This document shows, piece after piece, positions 21,763 through 27,314 of a stretch of DNA of 27,314 nt. Position 1 is the first letter of the stretch. Each line of letters starts with the position of its first letter. Source of the DNA: Spirochaetia bacterium (GTDB lineage Bacteria > Spirochaetota > Spirochaetia > Treponematales > Breznakiellaceae); the NCBI GenBank assembly GCA_025997715.1, contig BNUY01000022.1, forward strand, positions 1 to 27,314, in the 5' to 3' direction. The position numbers were made by a program, and so were the translations under genes. The notes under the pieces were generated by a model. The model was not told where the DNA came from. It searched no databases and worked only from the letters and a program-made list of their open reading frames with translations.

Positions 21763-22440
21763 ATGAATAACCAGGTAATGACAGGAAATTGCTTTTTGTG
21801 CGGCGAGGAGCTTACAAAAATCAAGATGAAAAATCATGTTTTGAAGTCGCATTTGTCTGCGCAAAAAGGCGAAAAGGTTCTGCTTATAAAAGTTGAAGGC
21901 GCGTATCAAAAAGAATACTGGCTGCTTTTAGATATTGCATTTAACGCTAAGCTTGTGGATTTGGATGATTTTCTGCGTCAAATCTGGCTGGAATGTTGTG
22001 GACACATGAGTGGTTTTTTTCCGCCGGTTGATAGTTGGGGTAGGGATGAGTTTGCTATGAATACAAAAATAAAAGCATTTGCGAACGGGGCAAAATTGCT
22101 CTATAGGTATGATTTTGGTTCAACAACAACTCTCATGGTTACTGTCCTTGATGATAGCATGCGCCCGCCGCAAAAGGACGCGGTTCGCCTTCTTGCCCGT
22201 AATGTTCCACCGGATATTAAGTGCGTAAAATGCGGAAAACCCGCCGAATGTTTTTGTACGGAGTGCGATTGCGAACATGGAAGCGAGAATGCATACTATT
22301 GCGAAGAATGTTATGAAATTCATGATTGTCCCGATAAGGAATACACATTACCAATCACCAATTCGCCTCGTACTTGCGTCTGTGGATACGACGGCGAATT
22401 GGATATATGGAAATTTGATCCGGCAAAAATAAAACGATGA
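21763..22440 (+). CDS. Zinc-finger protein with pRiA4b ORF-3-like domain
   Basis: A 225-aa protein in three parts. Residues 10-30 form a C2H2-type finger (Cys10, Cys13, His25, His30). Residues ~40-140 match the plasmid pRiA4b ORF-3 / IS1096 TnpR-passenger family: LLLDIAFNAKLVDLDDFLRQ, then WLECCGHMSGF, and the hallmark LLYRYDFGSTTTLMVTVL. The C-terminus is Cys-rich (CVKCGKPAECFCTECDC, then CEECYEIHDC, and CVCGYDG), likely a treble-clef or ribbon zinc cluster. Family members travel with mobile DNA but have no agreed biochemical role. It is the last gene of the island, preceded by the ribosome-site-bearing module D. Whether it works with the ATPase/nuclease pair is unknown. Confidence 0.85.
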   Translation: MNNQVMTGNCFLCGEELTKIKMKNHVLKSHLSAQKGEKVLLIKVEGAYQKEYWLLLDIAFNAKLVDLDDFLRQIWLECCGHMSGFFPPVDSWGRDEFAMNTKIKAFANGAKLLYRYDFGSTTTLMVTVLDDSMRPPQKDAVRLLARNVPPDIKCVKCGKPAECFCTECDCEHGSENAYYCEECYEIHDCPDKEYTLPITNSPRTCVCGYDGELDIWKFDPAKIKR

Positions 22441-22661
22441 TATAAAAGGGCAGGAGGAATGGTATAGCAAAATGAATGTTGCAGGTATCAAACGGGCTGT
22501 CGTCTCGGTAGTGAAAAAAGCCCGCCGTATGGCTTCAACAGTTCCTAATCCTCTAAAAACGGCGCAATATCCTCTTTTGCTCCCTTCGGGCAATCTTTGG
22601 ACGATCCATTGTCAAGTATTTGTTTGGCGGGTATTATAGGAGGTACTGAAAGAGGATAGTA
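22441..22661 (+). other. Gap with island-edge repeat and relic coding sequence
   Basis: No clear gene. A 55-codon frame from ATG 22472 (MNVAGIKRAVVSVVKKARRM ...) has an AGGAGG 14 bp upstream but no family and probably is not real. The stretch contains the right 29-bp repeat (22547-22575) and then a copy of 19 bp from the 3' end of the XRE gene. The thrC ribosome site (GAGGA) ends the gap. Confidence 0.4.
22547..22575 (+). repeat. 29-bp imperfect direct repeat, right edge of the island
   Basis: AATCCTCTAAAAACGGCGCA and the next 9 bp match 17940-17968 at 26 of 29 positions. Immediately after, CCTTCGGGCAATCTTTGGA (22583-22601) matches 18402-18420 inside the XRE gene at 18 of 19. Confidence 0.6.
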
Positions 22662-23999
22662 ATGCAATTTAGGTCTACCCGGTCACTCGGATTAAAGTCC
22701 GCCGGACTCCGGTCCGCTGATACAGTCACGGTTTCCTTTAAGGACGCGATCCTTAACTGCCTGCCGGCCAATGGCGGGCTCTATGTTCCCGACTCAGTAG
22801 TAGATATGCGGCAGTATATCCTCTATATGGATTCCGCAACCAGCTATCCGGAACTGGTCGCCACCGTGGCTCCGGCCCTGCTCCAGGGGGAACTGAACCC
22901 CTTTTCCGCCGCCAGGGTTGCGGAAAGCGCCTTTGATTTTGAACCCCAGTTGAAGCAACTGGATGATACCCTTTCCGTCCTAACCCTCTGTAACGGACCT
23001 ACCGGCGTCTTTAAGGATTACGGCATTGCCTTTTTGGCGGCGGTCATGGAGGAACTCCTCGGCAGTACCAGGCGCGCCATGATCCTCTCCGCAGCCAGGG
23101 GGGATACGGGGGTCAGCATAGCCCATGCGTTTTCCCGGCGCCGGGGGATGGTTTCGGTTATCATCTATCCTTCCGGGCCGGTCCGGGGCCTGGACCCCGC
23201 AACCTATGTTACCAATGGGGGCAATGTCATCCCCATCCAGATTACGGGCGCCTTTGACGACTGCCAGCGCCTTATCGTTGAGGCAATAAACGACCGGCCC
23301 TTTGCGGAGCGCTACGGTATTACCAGCGGAAACGCAATCAATCCGGGTCGGCTGCTGCCCCAGGTGTTCTATTATTTTTATGCCTTTATCAAACTGAAAA
23401 AAATCCTCACCGGGGAACTGGTTTTTAGCGTACCCTCGGGGAATTTCGGCAACCTGATCGCCGGGCTCTATGCCTGGAAAATGGGGATGCCCGTGAACGG
23501 GTTTATCGCCGCCATGAACGCCAATAATGCCTTTGGGGACTATGTTAAGGGGAAGGAATTTAAGCCGGGGAAGCTTATCCAGACCAATTCGCCGGCCATG
23601 GATGTGAGCGTTCCCTCAAACTACGAACGGCTGGCGTCTTTTTATGCGGAAGCCCCGGCGGTAATGCGGCACATGGTGTACCCCGATGCCATTGACGACG
23701 CAACAACCCTGGCAGCCATGGAAGCGGCCTGGAAAAGCTACGGCATTCTGCTGGACCCCCACAGCGCCGTAGCCTTTGCCGCCGCCCGGCGTTTGTCCCG
23801 GACTGCCGGATTTAACGGCCATGTGGTGGTCCTTGCCACGGGGCATCCGGCAAAATATGCCGAGTTGGTTGCCCAGACTACCGGCCGGCAGGTTCCTATC
23901 CCGGCGGCGTTTACCAACCTTTGGAAAAGGACCGATCCTATGGCAACAATTTCCCCCGAACTTGATGCCCTGGAAGGGGCAATCGCGAGCTGTTTGTAG
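22662..23999 (+). CDS. thrC: Threonine synthase
   Basis: A pyridoxal-phosphate enzyme that converts O-phosphohomoserine to threonine and phosphate, the last step of threonine synthesis, in the cytoplasm. The 445-aa length and the ~90-residue N-terminal domain (NCLPANGGLYVPDSV) match the fungal/proteobacterial ThrC type. The Schiff-base Lys is Lys118 in CNGPTGVFKDYGIAF. The phosphate-binding loop is VFSVPSGNFGNLIAGLYAWK and the C-terminal ATGHPAKY motif is also conserved. The ATG follows GAGGATAGT. The gene restores the GC-rich background after the AT-rich island. It converges with the next gene, one base between the two stops. Confidence 0.95.
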   Translation: MQFRSTRSLGLKSAGLRSADTVTVSFKDAILNCLPANGGLYVPDSVVDMRQYILYMDSATSYPELVATVAPALLQGELNPFSAARVAESAFDFEPQLKQLDDTLSVLTLCNGPTGVFKDYGIAFLAAVMEELLGSTRRAMILSAARGDTGVSIAHAFSRRRGMVSVIIYPSGPVRGLDPATYVTNGGNVIPIQITGAFDDCQRLIVEAINDRPFAERYGITSGNAINPGRLLPQVFYYFYAFIKLKKILTGELVFSVPSGNFGNLIAGLYAWKMGMPVNGFIAAMNANNAFGDYVKGKEFKPGKLIQTNSPAMDVSVPSNYERLASFYAEAPAVMRHMVYPDAIDDATTLAAMEAAWKSYGILLDPHSAVAFAAARRLSRTAGFNGHVVVLATGHPAKYAELVAQTTGRQVPIPAAFTNLWKRTDPMATISPELDALEGAIASCL

Positions 24000-24000
24000 C

Positions 24001-24750
24001 TTACCGGATCACCGCTTCTGTTGCGGCAATTCCTTCAATAGTGTAGACCCGGTTGTGATTATAGGGGTCCAGGATGCGCTCTCCGCGGTGGAAAAACACG
24101 TAGTGGTAGGTTCCCGGAGGAAGGGGCAGCGTGAGGGAATAGGACCCCGGCTTTGTTTCCCGCAGTTCATACATGAAGGGGTCCCATCCGTTAAAGGAGC
24201 CCGCCACGGTGACGGTTTCTCCGGAGGGGGCCTGGTAATTGAAGGTGAGGGTACCCGGGGGGCCGTCGAAGGCGGTGGGGACCTTCTTGAATTCGGGCAT
24301 CACCACCATTGAACGGACTATGCCGGAGTTCTGATCGATACGATATTGAGGATTCAGCGGGTCCGTGGTCCACAGGCCGTCAATAACCAGGCGGTATTCC
24401 AGTTCCCGAATCTCCGGGGGCGCCGTTTTGAGGACATAAAAGAGTATCCCCGAATCCCGGTATCGATCCGTTTCTATCTTGCTTTTTTCTTCCTTCGGAG
24501 TCAATTCATCCTTGGCTTTCAGCATTTTTTCAAACCAATAGACCTTTTTAAAGCCCTCATGGGCAAAAGAAATGCCCACCCGCCGGTAGGTGGAGGGTGC
24601 GGTAAAAATCACCCCGTCTTCAAAAACATCGGGCGCGCCGGGAAGCCGGATGTTCAGCAGGTGACTGATATATTGGTAAGATTCTGTATCTATAGCTTCG
24701 ATATTGCCGATACTAACAATAAGGAGCATCAGAATTATGATCTTTTTCAT
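24001..24750 (-). CDS. Exported protein with C-terminal CBM48/AMPK-type glycogen-binding domain
   Basis: A 249-aa protein with a signal peptide (MKKIIILMLLIVSIGNIEA, cut after residue ~19). No lipobox Cys is present, so it is secreted to the periplasm or outer surface. Residues ~150-245 form a CBM48-like beta sandwich (LTFNYQAPSGETVTVAGSFN, then GWDPFMYELRE and PPGTYHYVFFHRGERILDPY), the domain that binds alpha-glucans in AMPK-beta and glycogen branching enzymes. A preceding region (YRLVIDGLWTTDPLNPQYRI) looks like a second, degenerate copy of the same domain. No catalytic domain is seen, so it may bind or sense glycans at the cell surface. It diverges from the TPR gene by 98 bp. Confidence 0.8.
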   Translation of the reverse strand: MKKIIILMLLIVSIGNIEAIDTESYQYISHLLNIRLPGAPDVFEDGVIFTAPSTYRRVGISFAHEGFKKVYWFEKMLKAKDELTPKEEKSKIETDRYRDSGILFYVLKTAPPEIRELEYRLVIDGLWTTDPLNPQYRIDQNSGIVRSMVVMPEFKKVPTAFDGPPGTLTFNYQAPSGETVTVAGSFNGWDPFMYELRETKPGSYSLTLPLPPGTYHYVFFHRGERILDPYNHNRVYTIEGIAATEAVIR

Positions 24751-24848
24751 ATCGTATTTACAATTATCGGCTGATGTTTCAATATCTTAATCAAGAGGGG
24801 ACCCCTAGGCTGAAGTCTTACGCTGATTTTCAGCCCGGTTGAGTACAC

Positions 24849-27314
24849 ATGCCGTCGTTGGAGCAACTGAAAAACTTTAAAGCCTCTTTTGGCGCCATCG
24901 CCGACGAAGCCATGGTTCTGGCTCAATTGGAACAGCCCCCGGACGATCTGCCCCTTCCGGATTCCGAGCCGGTTGCGCCGCCGCCCCCCCAAGAGCCGGC
25001 ATTTTCGGAGGACCTTGATCCCGGCATTGATCTGGATGTCGGCACATCCCCGGAAGAATCTGCGGTAGAATCGGGGTTGGACTTTGATTTTGCCGATCTG
25101 CTGGGCAGCGGCCCCGATAATTTAACCCCGCCTCCGGCCGCCGAAACCGCCCTTGAAGAGGCCCTTTCTGCGGATGCCATTTCCGCTGATATTCCCGATG
25201 TCAGTTTTGATGATGATTTTTCCGGCCTTGGTAATAGCGGTGCCGAAACAGCCGTTCCCGGTGGGGCCGATAGTGAAGCCCCTGCGGATAATATCGGCGC
25301 CGATTTGGACTTCCCCGATCTGGGGGAAGATCTCCCCGACTTTGGATTCTCATCAGATGAACCAGAGACTATTCCCGTGGATAATGCCGGCATTGATTTG
25401 GACTTCCCCGATCTAAACGCCGATTTCCCCGAGACTGCTCCCGGTGCAACTGGCGGTAAAGCCCCCGCGGATAATGCCGGCACAGATTTGGACTTCCCCG
25501 ATCTGGGGGAAGATCTCCCCGACTTTGGATTCTCGTCAGATGAACCAGAGACTGTTCCCATGGATAATGCCGGCATCGATTTGGACTTCCCCGATCTAAA
25601 CGCCGATTCCCCGGAGGCTACTCCCGGTGCAACTGACGGTAAAGCCCCTGCGGATAATGCCGGCGCCGATTTGGACTTCCCCGATCTGGGGGAAGATCTC
25701 CCCGACTTAGAGACTATTCCCGTGGATAATGCCGGTATCGATTTGGACTTCCCCGATCTAAACGCCGATTCCCCGGAGGCTGCTCCCGGTGCAACTGACG
25801 GTAAAGCCCCTGCAGATAATGCCGGCGCCGATTTGGACTTCTCAGATCTGGGGGAAGATCTCCCCGACTTAGAGACTATTCCCGTGGATAATGCCGGTAT
25901 CGATTTGGACTTCCCCGATCTAAACGCCGATTCCCCGGAGGCTGCTCCCGGTGCAACTGGCGGTAAAGCCCCCGCGGATAATGCCGGCACAGATTTGGAC
26001 TTCCCCGATCTGGGGGAAGATCTCCCCGATTCTGGATTCTCATCAGGTGAACCAGAGACTGTTCCCGTGGATAGTGCCGGCATCGATTTGGACATCCCCG
26101 ATCTAAACGCCGATTTTCCCGAGGCTGCTCCCGGTGCAACTGACGGTAAAGCCCCTGAACCCTCAACCGAAGGTTCCCCTCTTGATACCGATGATAATTC
26201 CGGCGCCATGGACGCTCTATTAGGCGGTTTTGCCGATGAAATTGAGGCGGCATCCCCTGAACCGATCACCGAAGAGGACTTTGGGGACGCTTTCCCCGAT
26301 ATAGCGGATATAAACCTGGAAGAAGGCGGCGGTGACGAAGGGGAATTCCCGATCCCGAATGGCGATGCCGCGGAAGAAGCCCTTACCGAAGGCGCCGTTG
26401 AAGGTGATCCCTTCGAGGGTTTCAGCCCCGATGGAGGGGACGCCGATGAGGGTATTCCCGATATGGATTTTGCCCTGCCCGGCCTTGATGAGGTATTGGG
26501 GGGTAATGCCCCCGGCGGGGAAACGGGCGCCGCCCCTGCCGTTGATTTTGCCGCCGAGGCGTTTATGCCTGAAGTTACGGCCTCAGATGTGTCCGACGAG
26601 GCGGTGGAAGAAATCAGCCTAAACGATGGTGACTTTGACCGGCTCCGGGAAACCATCGCCGGCTATCCCCTGAATTTACGGATCGCCGTTGAAGAGATAA
26701 TCGCCGAACAGGTCATCGCGCCGAATCTCATGTCCTCCCTGATTAAGCTGCTGGTCCGGGGCGGGTCCCCCAGGGAAGCGGCTTCCCTGGCGGGGAAAAT
26801 TCTGAATCGATCCATCCCTGTTCCCCGGGGTTTTGAAAAGAAAACCGGTGAAGATTTAGAGCAGGAGCAGGCCAGTTTTGCCTATGTTTTTGCTCATAAG
26901 TTTCTGCCGGTACTGCGGCTGTTCCTGGTTATTGCCATCCTGGCAGCCTCGGTGTTCTACCTGGGATATACCTTCATTTATACCCCCCTGCGTGCAAATT
27001 CGATATACAAGCAAGGGTATGAGCTTATCCCCACCGGAGCGTATGCCCAGGCAAACGAGCGTTTTAACCGGGCTTTCCAGCGTCACCGGCAAAAGAATTG
27101 GTTCTACAAGTACGCCGAAGCCTTCCGGGATGAGCGGCAGTACATCTACGCAGAGGAAAAGTACGATCAGCTCCTGACCCATTATCCCGGTGATAAGAAG
27201 GGCGCCCTGGACTATGCCAACATGGAAACCTACTATCTGCGGAACTACGATAAGGCGAATCGTATCATCCGCCGGAATATCCTTGAAATCTCTGCTGATG
27301 ATAGGGAAGGCCTC
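24849..27314 (+). CDS. Large acidic membrane protein with tandem repeats and TPR-like C-terminus, 3' end outside the window
   Basis: The frame is open from ATG 24849 (MPSLEQLKNFKASFGAIADE) to the window edge, at least 822 codons. Residues ~40-600 are a Pro-, Asp- and Glu-rich low-complexity region with five tandem repeats (see separate entry). A structured segment (about 595-680) follows, then a membrane helix at ~685-711 (FLPVLRLFLVIAILAASVFY) and helical pairs with TPR-like spacing (AYAQANERFNRAFQ, YIYAEEKYDQLLTHYPGDKK). The N-terminal acidic part would be cytoplasmic and the TPR part periplasmic if the orientation is inside-out; the lysine/arginine pattern does not settle this. TPR membrane proteins of this size occur across Treponema. 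Some spirochaete relatives are flagellar collar proteins, but I cannot confirm that here. Confidence 0.85.
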   Translation, partial: MPSLEQLKNFKASFGAIADEAMVLAQLEQPPDDLPLPDSEPVAPPPPQEPAFSEDLDPGIDLDVGTSPEESAVESGLDFDFADLLGSGPDNLTPPPAAETALEEALSADAISADIPDVSFDDDFSGLGNSGAETAVPGGADSEAPADNIGADLDFPDLGEDLPDFGFSSDEPETIPVDNAGIDLDFPDLNADFPETAPGATGGKAPADNAGTDLDFPDLGEDLPDFGFSSDEPETVPMDNAGIDLDFPDLNADSPEATPGATDGKAPADNAGADLDFPDLGEDLPDLETIPVDNAGIDLDFPDLNADSPEAAPGATDGKAPADNAGADLDFSDLGEDLPDLETIPVDNAGIDLDFPDLNADSPEAAPGATGGKAPADNAGTDLDFPDLGEDLPDSGFSSGEPETVPVDSAGIDLDIPDLNADFPEAAPGATDGKAPEPSTEGSPLDTDDNSGAMDALLGGFADEIEAASPEPITEEDFGDAFPDIADINLEEGGGDEGEFPIPNGDAAEEALTEGAVEGDPFEGFSPDGGDADEGIPDMDFALPGLDEVLGGNAPGGETGAAPAVDFAAEAFMPEVTASDVSDEAVEEISLNDGDFDRLRETIAGYPLNLRIAVEEIIAEQVIAPNLMSSLIKLLVRGGSPREAASLAGKILNRSIPVPRGFEKKTGEDLEQEQASFAYVFAHKFLPVLRLFLVIAILAASVFYLGYTFIYTPLRANSIYKQGYELIPTGAYAQANERFNRAFQRHRQKNWFYKYAEAFRDERQYIYAEEKYDQLLTHYPGDKKGALDYANMETYYLRNYDKANRIIRRNILEISADDREGL
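25287..26159 (+). repeat. Five tandem 162-183 bp repeats coding an acidic linker
   Basis: Units start at 25287, 25470, 25653, 25815 and 25977, of 61, 61, 54, 54 and 61 codons. Each holds two DLDFPDL-type motifs separated by GEDLPD..., ending PGATxGKAP. Units 3 and 4 lack the FGFSSDEPE-containing segment. The near-identical DNA means the copy number can change by recombination. Confidence 0.9.

Noticed and set aside
24790..24812. AGGGGACCCCT palindrome between the CBM48 and TPR genes as operator or terminator
   Set aside because: It is short, has no loop or T run, and there is no regulator nearby to link it with.
25287..26159. CRISPR-like periodic repeats
   Set aside because: Units are 162-183 bp, in frame and coding, with no short repeat plus unique spacer layout.
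24923..26656. Long minus-strand frame rich in Ser, Pro and Lys opposite the acidic repeats
   Set aside because: It mirrors the repeats of the plus-strand gene, has no domain, no ribosome site and the composition expected of an antisense shadow. The plus frame has a start, membrane helix and TPR-like region.

Overview
The window looks like a chromosomal segment of a spirochaete, most likely a termite-gut-type Treponema. The basis is inference: a GC-rich housekeeping background (threonine synthase, a MtlD-like dehydrogenase, a large acidic TPR membrane protein typical of Treponema) is broken up by AT-rich foreign DNA and many insertion sequences. No rRNA, tRNA or CRISPR array was found. The window cuts genes at both ends.

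Layout. (1) Positions 1-3.74 kb are a pile of nested mobile elements: a 5'-cut IS4-type transposase, an 80-bp end of an IS1595-like element, the tail of an IS1182-type transposase, a loose group II intron domain V/VI, and then a fuller group II intron. Its reverse transcriptase is broken by an amber codon and by a 16-bp palindrome insertion. (2) Positions 3.8-7.7 kb hold a hybrid sensor histidine kinase split by a one-base frameshift. A second copy of its 5' end lies upstream, and a decayed toxin-antitoxin locus sits between the copies. (3) Positions 7.77-10.16 kb, minus strand, hold a mannitol-1-phosphate dehydrogenase-like gene translationally coupled to a PfkB sugar kinase. (4) Positions 10,217-14,176 are a complete 3,960-bp IS1595-family transposon with perfect 30-bp inverted ends and an 8-bp target duplication. 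It carries a glycine-rich protein, a tail-fibre-like S74 autochaperone protein, an unidentified 219-aa protein and a strongly structured stretch. A 274-bp MITE with its own 8-bp duplication follows.

(5) Positions 14.76-17.93 kb, minus strand, form a very AT-rich three-gene operon: a UbiA-type prenyltransferase, a small EamA/SMR-type transporter and a polytopic membrane protein. It probably makes, flips and uses a polyprenyl-linked sugar. (6) Positions 17.94-22.58 kb form an accessory island bounded by 29-bp imperfect direct repeats. It holds an XRE regulator, a UPF0175/PIN (DUF3368) toxin-antitoxin pair, small ORFs, an AAA/SMC-like ATPase overlapping a putative PD-(D/E)xK nuclease, and a zinc-finger pRiA4b-ORF3-like protein. 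Four of its genes are preceded by a recurring tail module (IDxAVYxLYxLxxDEI) that ends in a Shine-Dalgarno sequence. This island is the best candidate for an undescribed system, probably anti-phage or anti-plasmid defence. (7) Positions 22.66-27.3 kb return to core genes: thrC, a convergent secreted CBM48-type protein, and a partial TPR protein with five tandem acidic repeats.

The mobile and defence-like DNA clusters between housekeeping blocks. Several elements are inserted inside one another, so this looks like a long-lived insertion hotspot.
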